Below are positions 27,137 to 35,313 of a stretch of DNA of 64,000 nt, piece after piece. The position numbers were made by a program, and so were the translations under genes. Origin of the DNA: Actinomadura sp. CNU-125 (GTDB lineage: Bacteria > Actinomycetota > Actinomycetes > Streptosporangiales > Streptosporangiaceae); the NCBI RefSeq assembly GCF_001942465.1, contig NZ_MKJY01000099.1, positions 1 to 64,000 on the forward strand, read 5' to 3'. How positions within the stretch are numbered: position 1 is the first letter of the stretch; every line of letters begins with the position of its first letter. Under the pieces are notes generated by a model. The model ran no database searches. It worked only from the letters and a program-made list of their open reading frames with translations, and had not been told where the DNA came from.

Positions 27137-27918
27137 CCCAGGAACTCCCGCACGACCTCGGCGAACGCCTCCGGGGCGTCGTCGTGGACCCAGTGCCCGC
27201 ACCCGCCGAACTCGCGGAGCACGGTCCCGGGACGCCGCGCGGCCATCTCGCGCGCCATCGCCGTCGGCAGGACGAAGCTCTCCGTGCCGTGCACGAGCAG
27301 CGCCGGGCAGTCCGACCCCGTCCAGTCGTCCCACCAGTCCCCGACCAGCGCTTCCTGCGAAGCGACCATGTCGTCGTGGTCGAACAGCAGGCCCCACCCG
27401 TCCGGCCGTTCGACGGCGCTCTCCAGGAAGTACCCGGCGTCCGGTATGCCCTGCGCCTCGATGCCGCGCCGCAGCCCGTCCAGCGTCGCGGCCCGGCGGG
27501 GCCAGCCGCGGACGTCCAGCACGGGGTTCGGCACCTCGGGCGGCCGGTTGTACGCGCCGCCCTCCTCGACGATCAACGCCCGGACCAGCTCGGGGTGCCG
27601 GGCCGCCAGCCGGAACGCGACGACCCCGCCCATCGAATGCCCGAGGACGGCCGCGGGCCCGGCCCCGAGTCCTCGCAGGAACGCGGCGGCATCGGCCACG
27701 TACTCGTCCGGACCGTAGCTTTCGGCCCGTTCGCTGTGCCCGTGGCCCCGCTGTTCGAGCGCGATCACCCGATGCCGGGGCGCGAGCGCCGCGGCCAGCG
27801 GCGCGAAGCACCGGCCCCGCCCGAAGTGCCCGTGCAGCGCGAGCACCGGCACGTCCCCGCCGCCGTCCAGCCAGGCGAGCCGCAGGCCCCGGACGGTCGC
27901 GGACCTCTCGATCATCAT
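27133..27918 (-). CDS. Alpha/beta hydrolase
   Basis: 261 aa, cytosolic alpha/beta-hydrolase fold. Oxyanion motif LALHGHFGRGRCFAPLAAAL, strand VIALEQRGHGHSE, nucleophile Ser in GHSMGG (about residue 94), acid residue near LLVHGTESFVLP and catalytic His in FGGCGHWVHDDAPEAF. The substrate is unknown. CGGAGAAC stands directly before the ATG-ATG start. The start overlaps the stop of the MFS transporter by 4 bp (ATGA), so the two form an operon probably governed by the TetR upstream. Confidence 0.88.
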   Translation of the reverse strand: MMIERSATVRGLRLAWLDGGGDVPVLALHGHFGRGRCFAPLAAALAPRHRVIALEQRGHGHSERAESYGPDEYVADAAAFLRGLGAGPAAVLGHSMGGVVAFRLAARHPELVRALIVEEGGAYNRPPEVPNPVLDVRGWPRRAATLDGLRRGIEAQGIPDAGYFLESAVERPDGWGLLFDHDDMVASQEALVGDWWDDWTGSDCPALLVHGTESFVLPTAMAREMAARRPGTVLREFGGCGHWVHDDAPEAFAEVVREFLG

Positions 27919-29076
27919 GTTCTCCGTTCGTGCGGCGACGACCAGGTCAGCAGTGCGACGGCGAGCGCCGCGCCCGCGGCGACGACGCGGCGCGATCGAA
28001 GGCGGCGCCGCCGAGCACGGCCACGCCGAGCGCGCCGCCGAGCTTGAACGCGGTCTCGTTCACGGCCGCCGCGGACCCGGACCGGCCGGCCGGGGCCGCC
28101 CGCAGCATCGCGGTGCTCGCCGCGTTGACCGTCGCGGCGTTGCCCGCCGAGCTGGGCGGCGGCACCGGCAGCAGCGCGAGCGCCGTCTCGGTGGGCGTGA
28201 AGCCGCGCTGCTCCTGGAGGTAACGCGTGAGCAGGAACAGCACGCCCATCAACGCGAAGAACCCGGTCGCCGCCGCGATCGCGGCGGGCCAGAACGCGCG
28301 GTCGGTCACCATGCCCGGGGCGAGCAGCGGGTGCGCGGCCCGCCGCAGCCGGACGGCGAGCGCGGTCAGCATGCACCGCCGCGACGGCCGCCCCCGCGAG
28401 GGTCGCCGCCGCGCTCCGGTGCGGCGCCTCGATCAGCGTGTGGACGACGGCGACGAACGTCCAGCACGGCGCCCGCGACGTCCAGTCCCGCCGCGCGTCC
28501 GGGCACGGCGGGCACGACGGACACGATCGCCCCACCGGCCGCGAGCAGCACCGCGTGCGTTCGCCAGGAAGAGCGCGCGCCAGCCGAAGTGCTCGGTGAG
28601 CAGCCCGCCCGCCACCGGCCCGGCCACCATCCCGGCGCTCGCCGCCGCGCCCCACGCCGCGAGCCGCCCGCGCAGCTCGGCGGGCGGGAAGACGCTCCGC
28701 ACGATGGCCAGCGCGGACGGCGTGATCAGCGCGTTCCCGACGCCCTGGACGGCACGCGCGGCGATCAGCTCGCCGGGCGTCCGGCGGCCGCCGCGAGCAG
28801 CGAGGCCACCGCGAACACGGCGATCCCGGCGAGCAGCACGCGCCGCGCGCCCGCCCGTTCGGCGAGCGCCCCGGCGGCGACGAGCGTCGAGGCCAGCGCG
28901 AGGACTGCCGCCTCGGTGATCCACTGCAACTGCCCGCCGGTGGCGCCCAGATCGACGGCGATGGACGGCAGCGCGACCGTCACCGCCATGACGCTCACGC
29001 TCATGACCAGCAGCGCGGCGCACAGCGCGGCCAGGACGGGCAGGCGGCGCGGACGCCCCGCGCGGGGCGGGCCCAT
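27915..29076 (-). pseudogene. MFS drug-efflux transporter (DHA2/EmrB type), split by several apparent indels
   Basis: Pieces in three frames assemble into one multi-helix transporter. ATG 29076 (GGAGG seven bases before it) gives LPVLAALCAALLVMSVSVMAVTVALPSIAVDLG, the DHA2 first helix, then QLQWITEAAVLALASTLVAAGALAERAGARRVL. Next comes ARAVQGVGNALITPSALAIVRSVFPPAELRGRLAAWGAAASAGMVAGPVAGGLL (motif C), and last AFWPAAIAAATGFFALMGVLFLLTRYLQEQRGFTPTETALALLP. Breaks fall near 28775, 28565, 28460, 28370 and 27990. Conservation between breaks is good, as in the other interrupted genes. It is divergent from TetR and overlaps the hydrolase gene. Confidence 0.72.
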
Positions 29077-29106
29077 GGACGGCCTCCGATCTCGGGAAGC
29101 CGTTAA

Positions 29107-29147
29107 CATAACGACCGTTATGCTCGATTGGCAAAACGATCGTCATG
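29107..29147. promoter_or_regulatory. Two palindromic operator-like sites between MFS and TetR genes
   Basis: CATAACGACCGTTATG (29107-29122) and CAAAACGATCGTCATG (29132-29147) are related 16-bp near-palindromes, 25 bp centre to centre, in the divergent promoter. They fit TetR operator design and would let the regulator repress both itself and the transporter-hydrolase operon. Confidence 0.7.
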
Positions 29148-29165
29148 CGAATAGGCTCGGCCACC

Positions 29166-29744
29166 GTGGCCCGACCCCGTGACCCGCAGCGCCGCGCGCG
29201 GCTCCTCGACGCGATCGTCGACTACCTCGCCGAGCACGGCATCGCGCAACTCTCGATGCGCCCGCTCGCCAAGGCGCTCGGGCACAGCACGTACGTCCTG
29301 ACCCACCACTTCGCCACCAAGGACGAACTGATCAGCGCGGTCCTCGAACACCTGGACCGGCGCCAGAAGGACAGGCTCGAAGCGCTCCCGGCCCCGCCGG
29401 ACGGCACCCGCCTCGGCGCCGTCGTCCGCGCCTCCTGGGACTGGCACCTCGCCGAGGACCTGCCCATGGTCAAGCTGCTGCACGAGATCGAGGGCCTGTC
29501 GGCCGCCGGTCGCCTCACCGGCCCGTACGTCCCGAAGATGCTCGCGGGCCGGGCCGAGTACGTCGCGGAAGTCCTGCGCGACCACGGCGTCCCCGCTGAC
29601 CTCGCCCTGCGCCGCGCGACCCTGCTCAACGCCGCCTACGCCGGGCTCCAGATCGACTACCTCACCACCGGCGACAGGGCCCGCGCCGAAGCCGCCCTCG
29701 ACGACTTGGCCGCCCTCGCCGACTCCTGGACGCCCGCGCGTTAG
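29166..29744 (+). CDS. TetR/AcrR family transcriptional regulator
   Basis: 192 aa from GTG 29166 (VARPRDPQRRARLLDAIVDYLAEHG); ATG 29145 would add seven residues but lies inside an operator-like palindrome. The HTH is IAQLSMRPLAKALGHSTYVLTHHFATKDEL (about residues 24-52), the C-terminal ligand domain is helical. It probably represses the divergent MFS transporter and hydrolase and itself via the two palindromes, with release by the transporter's substrate. The ligand is unknown. Confidence 0.85.
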   Translation: MARPRDPQRRARLLDAIVDYLAEHGIAQLSMRPLAKALGHSTYVLTHHFATKDELISAVLEHLDRRQKDRLEALPAPPDGTRLGAVVRASWDWHLAEDLPMVKLLHEIEGLSAAGRLTGPYVPKMLAGRAEYVAEVLRDHGVPADLALRRATLLNAAYAGLQIDYLTTGDRARAEAALDDLAALADSWTPAR

Positions 29745-29891
29745 CCCCTACGCGCGGCGGACGGCCGGGCCGGGGTACTCCGGCACGAACTCCGAGGCGT
29801 CGTAGACGAGACGGGCCGCCAACCCGAACGCCGGTGCACGGGCGGCGCGTTCGTCATCGCGGACGACTTCAGTTCGACGTCGAGGCTGCGG

Positions 29892-30281
29892 TCACACCGT
29901 GCGGCTCGCGCGCGGTCCGTCGAGGTTCCACGACACGATCCTGGTGGGCGTGATCCGGATTATCCCCCGGGACGCGCCGGGACGGTGCGGTTCCTGGTCG
30001 GTCGCCGCCACCGCGGTGCCCCGGATCTCGATGCCCCGGGGCGCCCACGGGTCGATCGTCGCCAGGTCGTCCACGACGAACGAGACCGTGCTGCCCCGCT
30101 GGATGTTCCGGAACTTCTTCGACGTCTCCAGCGCGCCCCCGCGGATGGAGACGATGCCGGTGTCGGCGTCGACCTGGAAGTTGGTCGGGTTGTTCTGCAC
30201 CTGCCCGTCGGGCGAGACGGTCGCGAGCCGTCCGATGTGCTGCGTGGCCAGGTAGTCGAGTTCCGCCGGAGTGAAGATCAC
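29892..30281 (-). CDS. PPOX-class F420-dependent oxidoreductase (flavin/deazaflavin split barrel)
   Basis: 129 aa from GTG 30281, with GGAAGA eight bases upstream. FTPAELDYLATQHIGRLATVSPDGQVQNNPTNFQVDADTGIVSIRGGALETSKKFRNIQRG is typical of the F420-binding FDOR-B/PPOX subfamily; VSFVVDDLATIDPWAPRGIEIRGTA follows. It would use F420H2 to reduce an unknown small molecule. It lies 26 bp downstream of the Vat-like acetyltransferase and may belong to the same transcript. Downstream of its stop the same frame stays open for about 48 codons (to TAG near 29747), possibly a remnant; the 147 bp to the TetR gene otherwise hold nothing I can name. Confidence 0.82.
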   Translation of the reverse strand: MIFTPAELDYLATQHIGRLATVSPDGQVQNNPTNFQVDADTGIVSIRGGALETSKKFRNIQRGSTVSFVVDDLATIDPWAPRGIEIRGTAVAATDQEPHRPGASRGIIRITPTRIVSWNLDGPRASRTV

Positions 30282-30307
30282 GAGTCGAATTCTTCCATTC
30301 CGATCGG

Positions 30308-30946
30308 TCACCGGGGCGCGGCGTTCTCCAGGTCGTCGATGTCCCCGGACATGATCGTCCGGACGTGGTCGGTGATGTGCCGGAGCGGCCAGTCCCACCA
30401 GGCCACGGCGAGGAGACGGTCGATGTCGGCGTCGTCGTACCGGCGGCGGACGAGCCGGGCCGGGTTTCCGCCGACGATGCCGTAGTCGGGGACGTCGTCG
30501 ACGACGACGGAACCGGACGCGATGATCGCCCCGTGGCCGATGCGGACGCCGGGCATCACCATGGACCGGTAGCCGAACCAGACGTCGTTGCCCACCACGG
30601 TGTCGCCCCGTCCGGGCAGGTCGGAGATGAGGTCGAAGTGCTCGGCCCAGGAACCGCCCATGATCGGGAAGGGGAACGTCGACGCGCCGTCCATGCGGTG
30701 GTTGGCGCCGTTCATGATGAACCGCACCCCCTCGCCGAGCGCGCAGAACTTCCCGATGACCAGCTTCTCCGGCCCGTAGTGGTACAGGACGTTGCGGGTC
30801 TCGAACGCGGTCGGATCGTCTGGATCGTCGTAGTAGGAGAACTCCCCCACCTCGATCAGCGGCGAGGTGATTAGCGGTTTCAGCAGCACCACGCGCGGCT
30901 GCTCGGGCATCGGGTGCACCACGGTCGGGTCGGCGGGAACGGGCAT
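30308..30946 (-). CDS. Vat-like hexapeptide-repeat O-acetyltransferase (streptogramin A / chloramphenicol type)
   Basis: 212 aa, left-handed beta-helix xenobiotic acetyltransferase. The catalytic His is in FIMNGANHRMDG (residue about 83), the hallmark of Vat/CatB proteins. GVRFIMNGANH, VVGNDVWFGYRSMVMPGVRIGHGAIIASGSVVVDDVPDYGIVGGNPARLVRRRY are the hexapeptide coils. Start ATG 30946 with GAAAGGAAAC before it. Vat enzymes O-acetylate streptogramin A and CatB-type enzymes chloramphenicol. It lies 17 bp downstream of an ABC-F protein that may protect the same ribosomal site, so streptogramin A/pleuromutilin-site resistance is the likely role. The true substrate is not proven. Confidence 0.87.
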   Translation of the reverse strand: MPVPADPTVVHPMPEQPRVVLLKPLITSPLIEVGEFSYYDDPDDPTAFETRNVLYHYGPEKLVIGKFCALGEGVRFIMNGANHRMDGASTFPFPIMGGSWAEHFDLISDLPGRGDTVVGNDVWFGYRSMVMPGVRIGHGAIIASGSVVVDDVPDYGIVGGNPARLVRRRYDDADIDRLLAVAWWDWPLRHITDHVRTIMSGDIDDLENAAPR

Positions 30947-30963
30947 GGTCGTTTCCTTTCGGT

Positions 30964-32577
30964 TCAGGCGCCGGTGGCGGGCGCCGGTCGCAGGGCGAGG
31001 TGGGCGCCGCGCCAGCGGCGGCGGAGGCGGCGGTCGTGGCTGACGACGACGAGGGCGCCCGCGTAGCCGACCAGCGCGGTCTCCAGGTCCTCGACCAGCG
31101 CGGGGGACAGGTGGTTGGTGGGCTCGTCGAGCAGCAGGACGTCCGCGGGCTCGCCGAGCAGGCGCGCCAGGGCGAGCCGCTGCCGCTGCCCGGTGGACAG
31201 CCGGCCGACCGGCACCGTGAACAGGTCGGCGTCGAACAGGCCGAGGGAGCGGAGCCGTTCGGCGTGCTCGGCGGGCGCGCCGGGACGGCCGCGCGCGAAA
31301 GCCGCCAGCAGCGTCTCGTCCGGTTCCCCGGGGCGCGGGTCCTGCGGGAGGTGGCCGATCCGTCCGCGCCGGGTGACGGCCCCGCCGTCGGGGGTGAGCT
31401 CTCCCGCGAGGACGCGCAGCAGGGTGCTCTTCCCCGCCCCGTTCGCTCCGGTGACCAGCAGGTGCTCGCCTGCCTGCACGGTGACGTCCGTCCGGTCTAG
31501 GCGTCCGGTGACGGTGATGCCGGCGGCGTCGAGCACGACGCCCCGCAACGGGCGGGCCTGGAGCGCGGGGGTGAAGCGCAGCGGTTCGGGCGGGGGCGGG
31601 ACCGGGTCGGCGAGGAGGCGGCGCAGCCGTTCCTCGGCGTTGCGCACCCGGCTCGCCAGCGACTGCTGCACCCGGCCGCCCGCCCGGTCGTAGGCCATCT
31701 TGTTGCCGTCCTTCATCGGACGGCCGGGCGCGACCCGGCGGGCGGTCGTCGCGGCGGTCTCGCGTAGCCCGTCGACGTCGGCCCGCCACTGCTCGTGGGC
31801 CTGCGCCCAGCGGCGGCGCGCCGCGGCCTTCTCGGCGAGGTAACCGGCGTAGCCGTCGCCGTACCGGACGACGCGGCGCCGATCGGCGTCGACTTCGAGC
31901 AGGCTCGTCGCGACGCGTTCGAGGAAGGCCCGGTCGTGGGAGACCGCCACGGTGGTGCCGCGCCGGGCGCGCAGGTGCTCTTCGAGCCAGGTCAGCGCGG
32001 CGTCGTCGAGGTGGTTGGTCGGCTCGTCCAGCAGCAGCACCTCCGGCGCGGCGGCCAGCAGGGCGGCGAGCCGCAGCCTGACCCGCTCGCCGCCGGACAG
32101 GCCGCCGACGGTACGGTCGCGGTCCACGAGCCCGAGGCCGAGCCCGTGCAGGGCGCGTTCCACGCGGGCGTCGGCGTCGTAGCCGCCGCGCAGCTCGAAG
32201 ACCGTCGTCAGGTCGCCGTACTCGGCCATCGCCGATGGGTCGCCGTCCGCCATCGCCGCCTCCAGGCGGCGCATCCGCGCCTCGATCGCGCGGAGGTCGC
32301 CGAGGGCCCGGTCGATGACCTGCCGGACGGTCGCGTCCGGCGGCAGCCGCTCGTCCTGGGCGAGGTATCCGACGCCGCCGTCGGCCTGGACGACGAGGTC
32401 GCCCCGGTCGGGCCGCTCGCGTCCGGCGAGCAGGCGCAGCAGGGTGCTCTTGCCGGAACCGTTCTCACCGACGATTCCGGTGCGCTCGCCCGCGGCGAGC
32501 GAGCACGTCACCGCGTCAAGGACGAGCCGTCCGTCGAAGGACTTGGTGACGTCGAGGGCGGTGATCTGGGTGGGCAT
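30964..32577 (-). CDS. ABC-F family ATPase, probable antibiotic-resistance ribosome protection protein
   Basis: 537 aa, two ABC domains without membrane segments. First domain: GIVGENGSGKSTLLRLLAG, GLSGGERVRLRLAALLAA, VLLLDEPTNHLDD. Second: LVTGANGAGKSTLLRVLAG, RLSTGQRQRLALARLLG, VLLLDEPTNHLSP. The interdomain linker (about residues 240-320) with AEKAAARRRWAQAHEQWRADVDGLRE and KMAYDRAGGRVQQSLASRVRNAEERL is the Arg-rich arm that enters the ribosomal E site. It resembles actinomycete OleB/TlrC/VarM/LmrC-type proteins. Start ATG 32577, with CGGAG eight bases upstream inside a predicted stem. Divergent TetR; followed by the Vat-like gene. Confidence 0.9.
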   Translation of the reverse strand: MPTQITALDVTKSFDGRLVLDAVTCSLAAGERTGIVGENGSGKSTLLRLLAGRERPDRGDLVVQADGGVGYLAQDERLPPDATVRQVIDRALGDLRAIEARMRRLEAAMADGDPSAMAEYGDLTTVFELRGGYDADARVERALHGLGLGLVDRDRTVGGLSGGERVRLRLAALLAAAPEVLLLDEPTNHLDDAALTWLEEHLRARRGTTVAVSHDRAFLERVATSLLEVDADRRRVVRYGDGYAGYLAEKAAARRRWAQAHEQWRADVDGLRETAATTARRVAPGRPMKDGNKMAYDRAGGRVQQSLASRVRNAEERLRRLLADPVPPPPEPLRFTPALQARPLRGVVLDAAGITVTGRLDRTDVTVQAGEHLLVTGANGAGKSTLLRVLAGELTPDGGAVTRRGRIGHLPQDPRPGEPDETLLAAFARGRPGAPAEHAERLRSLGLFDADLFTVPVGRLSTGQRQRLALARLLGEPADVLLLDEPTNHLSPALVEDLETALVGYAGALVVVSHDRRLRRRWRGAHLALRPAPATGA

Positions 32578-32653
32578 GCGTGCGCTCCGAAGCATTCGAG
32601 GACGGGACGGTCCGGCTGGACCGCGTGACCGGGTGAACGCTTCGGAAGAGCAT
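32516..32653 (-). promoter_or_regulatory. Leader ORF and hairpins upstream of the ABC-F gene (candidate attenuator)
   Basis: On the minus strand a 45-codon ORF starts at ATG 32653 behind GTGGAG and overlaps the start of the ABC-F gene in another frame. Inside it, an 11-nt stem (32635-32645 with 32588-32598, one G-U pair) encloses a second hairpin (32608-32623). The 3' arm of the outer stem contains the first bases of CGGAG, the ABC-F ribosome site. A ribosome stalled in the leader would open this stem. This is the layout of drug-inducible ABC-F and MLS resistance genes. Confidence 0.5.
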
Positions 32654-32733
32654 CGGCGACTCCACTAGTGCGACGGATGTAACATTAAGAGCGTGCCACA
32701 ACACCGGTCCACGATCAAGCGGGTGATCGCCGG

Positions 32734-33339
32734 ATGACCGCTCCGGCAGCGGACGGCGCCCGCCGCCGTCCCGGCGGGCGGACCGCCCGCATCCGCGCGC
32801 AGGTGCTCGACGCCGTCCGCACCGAGCTGGGCGAGCACGGATTCGACGGGCTCACCATGGAGGCCGTCGCCGCCCGCGCCGGGGTGCACCGCGCGACGGT
32901 GTACCGGCGCTGGGGCGATGTCGGCGGCCTGCTCGCGGACGTCCTGGACGCGGCGAGCGACGACGACTGGCGGCCACCGGACACCGGCTCCCTCGAAGGC
33001 GACCTGGCGGCACTGAACCAGGAGATCCAGGACGGCATGGCCGCGCGGCCGCCGATCATGGCGGCCCTGATCGCCGCGTCGTTCCGCTCCGAGCAGGCCG
33101 CCGACGCCCAGCAGCGGCTCTGGGACGACCGGTACGCGCGCTGCGAGGTCGTCGTCGAGCGGGCCGTCCGGCGCGGCGAGCTCCCGCCGGGCACCCACGC
33201 GCGGAGCCTGCTCGTCGCCGCGACCGCGCCCATGTACCACCGCCTCGTGCTTCTCCGCACGCCCCCCGACCCGGGCCTCCCCGGTCACGCGGCCAGAGTC
33301 GCCGCCCTCGCCGCGGCCGCGGGCGCCTTCACCGATTGA
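32734..33339 (+). CDS. TetR/AcrR family transcriptional regulator
   Basis: 201 aa. HTH in ELGEHGFDGLTMEAVAARAGVHRATVYRRWGDVGGLLADVL (residues about 33-72), then a helical C-terminal domain of the TetR_C_16/AefR-like kind (FRSEQAADAQQRLWDDRYARCEVVVERAVRRGELPPG). Start ATG 32734; the ribosome site is weak. It is divergent from the ABC-F/Vat/PPOX operon across about 80 bp containing CACTAGTG and TGTTACA-type short palindromes, so it probably controls that resistance operon. Confidence 0.85.
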   Translation: MTAPAADGARRRPGGRTARIRAQVLDAVRTELGEHGFDGLTMEAVAARAGVHRATVYRRWGDVGGLLADVLDAASDDDWRPPDTGSLEGDLAALNQEIQDGMAARPPIMAALIAASFRSEQAADAQQRLWDDRYARCEVVVERAVRRGELPPGTHARSLLVAATAPMYHRLVLLRTPPDPGLPGHAARVAALAAAAGAFTD

Positions 33340-33422
33340 GGCAACCGGGAAGGCGGGGTCGGGATAGAGGAGGGTGTCAGCACTCCCTAGACGTGGAGGA
33401 CACCCATGAAGGGACCCGGCCG

Positions 33423-33998
33423 ATGGCCATGGTGAGCCCTGCACGGAACGGACGGGACGACGCGCGGATCGTCGCGGAGTCCCTCGACGATCCGGAGGCG
33501 TTCGGCGAGCTGTTCCGCCGGTACGGGCCCCGGATCCACGCGTACGTGCGGCGACGGCTCGGGCCCGCCCTCGCGGACGATCTCCTGTCGGAGACGTTCG
33601 CGATCGCGTTCCGGCAGCGCGAACGGTTCGACGGGCGCGGTGAGTTCGGCGCGTGGCTGTGGGGCATCGCGAGCAACCAGATCGCCCGGCATCACCGGCA
33701 GGAGACGCGGATGTACCGGGCGTACGCCCGGACCGGCACGGACCCCGCCGAGGACGGTGTCGCCGAGCGGGCGGCCGAGCGGGCGACGGCGGCGGCGCTC
33801 GGACCCCGCATGGCGAAGGCGCTGGCGTCGCTGAACGCGAAGGAGCGCGGCCCCCTGCTGCTGCTGGCCTGGGGCGAGATGTCGTACCCGGAGATCGCGG
33901 CGGCGCTGGATCTGCCGCTCGGAACCGTCAAGGCCCGCATTCACCGGGCCCGCAAGAAGCTCCGCAAGGCCCTCCCTGAGGAGAAGAACGATGGATGA
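33423..33998 (+). CDS. RNA polymerase ECF sigma factor
   Basis: 191 aa from ATG 33423 (AAGGGA upstream). Region 2: AFGELFRRYGPRIHAYVRRRLGPALADDLLSETFAIAFRQRERFDGRGEFGAWLWGIASNQIARHHR. Region 4: LNAKERGPLLLLAWGEMSYPEIAAALDLPLGTVKARIHRARKKLRKALP. It belongs to the ECF groups whose partner is a membrane protein encoded directly downstream; the two genes overlap by 8 bp. Its own promoter may lie in 33340-33422. Target genes and the inducing signal are unknown. Confidence 0.88.
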   Translation: MAMVSPARNGRDDARIVAESLDDPEAFGELFRRYGPRIHAYVRRRLGPALADDLLSETFAIAFRQRERFDGRGEFGAWLWGIASNQIARHHRQETRMYRAYARTGTDPAEDGVAERAAERATAAALGPRMAKALASLNAKERGPLLLLAWGEMSYPEIAAALDLPLGTVKARIHRARKKLRKALPEEKNDG

Positions 33999-35178
33999 GA
34001 TCGACGTCCTGCGCGGGATGCGCACCGCGCTCGCCGAGGAGGAGCACCCGGAGGTCCTGGCCGGGCGCGTCGACTGGCGGAACGCTCCTTCGGCGCCCGT
34101 GGCGCGGCGGTCCCTGTCCCGGCCGCGGCTGGCGATTCCGCTGGTCGGCGTGGTCGCCGCCGGTGCGGCGGCCGCGGTGGCGCTGGTGCCGGGCGACGGC
34201 GCGGGCGGCGAGGTGCGCGCGGAGCCGGGGAACATGCTGCTCGTGGCCGCCGAGAACGCCGAGAAGACCCCGACCGGCGAGTACTGGCACACCGAAACGG
34301 TTCTCGGGGAGATCTACGCGGTCGGCGAGAGCGCGAAGAACCACTACCGGGTGGACTCGCGGCAGCGGATCGTCCGCTGGAGTTCCGTGGACGGCACGGG
34401 CCGGCAGACGAACGTGGACGAGGCCGACCGTCCGCTGACGTCCGAGGACATGCGGAAGTGGCGGGCGGCCGGGGCACCGAAGATGGTCGAGGTGCCGAAC
34501 TACGAGACGGGCGGCCCCGACCCCCTGCTGCTGTCGATGACCTACGACGGCGCCGGGCCCGCGATGCCTCTCGACGACGAGTACTTCGGCCTGTCGGCGA
34601 AGGAGATCGAGGCGCTGCCCACCGAGGCCGGGGCGTTGCGGGACGTCCTGCTCGGGCTTGAGGGCGACTGGCACGCTTACACGTCGGACGACACCGGGAA
34701 GGAGCCGATCCGGGCGCTGGAGGGCGCCGAGCGGACGCGGGCGCTGAGCGAGGTGGCCGGGGAGCTGCTGTCGACGGCTCCGGCGCCGCCGAAGGTGCGG
34801 GCGGCGGCGTTCCGGTTGCTCGCCGAGCTGCCGGGCGTCAAGGCCGGGGGCGAGGCGACGGACCGGATGGGACGCCGGGGGACCGTTGTCTCGCTGCCGC
34901 TGGAGACGACGATGCCGTTGGGCCTGTACACCGCGCCGAAGCAGCTCGGCACCTACACGCGGCAGTGGATCATCGACCCTGAGAAGGGCGCCCTGCTGGC
35001 GATCCGCGACCTGGTCGCGACGCCGCCGAAGGGCAGCCGTCCGCTCCCGCCGGGCGACCTCGGGCAGCAGCGCAGTCTAGACGCCGAGGACATGCCGGAC
35101 CGTTTCCACAAGCCGGGCGAACTGGCCGGATACCGGCTGTTCGCCGTGGCCGAATGGACGGACGAGCGGCCGAAGTGA
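33991..35178 (+). CDS. CU044_5270 family membrane-anchored protein, likely partner of the ECF sigma factor
   Basis: 395 aa. A short cytoplasmic N-terminus (MDEIDVLRGMRTALAEEEHPEVL) resembles anti-sigma docking segments. One membrane helix follows at about residues 46-66 (LAIPLVGVVAAGAAAAVALV), then a large outside domain with GEYWHTETVLGEIYAVG, MPLDDEYFGLSAKEIEALPTEAGALRDVLLG and LGTYTRQWIIDPEKGALLAIRDLV. The family is found next to ECF sigma genes in Actinobacteria and is thought to sense envelope state; direct anti-sigma activity is inference. Its ATG lies inside the sigma gene's 3' end. Confidence 0.85.
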   Translation: MDEIDVLRGMRTALAEEEHPEVLAGRVDWRNAPSAPVARRSLSRPRLAIPLVGVVAAGAAAAVALVPGDGAGGEVRAEPGNMLLVAAENAEKTPTGEYWHTETVLGEIYAVGESAKNHYRVDSRQRIVRWSSVDGTGRQTNVDEADRPLTSEDMRKWRAAGAPKMVEVPNYETGGPDPLLLSMTYDGAGPAMPLDDEYFGLSAKEIEALPTEAGALRDVLLGLEGDWHAYTSDDTGKEPIRALEGAERTRALSEVAGELLSTAPAPPKVRAAAFRLLAELPGVKAGGEATDRMGRRGTVVSLPLETTMPLGLYTAPKQLGTYTRQWIIDPEKGALLAIRDLVATPPKGSRPLPPGDLGQQRSLDAEDMPDRFHKPGELAGYRLFAVAEWTDERPK

Positions 35179-35188
35179 TCGCGTGATC

Positions 35189-35225
35189 GTGCCCCGGCGC
35201 CGTCCACGCGGGCGCGCCGGGGCAC
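35189..35225 (+). terminator. Terminator of the sigma-factor operon
   Basis: GTGCCCCGGCGC (35189-35200) and GCGCCGGGGCAC (35214-35225) form a perfect 12-bp stem eleven bases behind the stop codon. Confidence 0.85.
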
Positions 35226-35313
35226 GAACGGCCGGGCCGATCACTGTCACCCGCCTACGAAGAGAATGTGCATCTCGCCATGCTTGAATCCACTTCTCCG
35301 ATGTGAGGAGTGC

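Noticed and set aside
29745-29891. A gene fragment after the PPOX/F420 protein (open frame of about 48 codons to TAG near 29747)
   Set aside because: It has no start codon with a ribosome site and I cannot match it to a family; it could be a remnant or chance.
30308-33339. A secondary-metabolite biosynthetic cluster around the resistance genes
   Set aside because: No synthase, synthetase, tailoring set or precursor gene lies within reach; only resistance and regulator genes are present.
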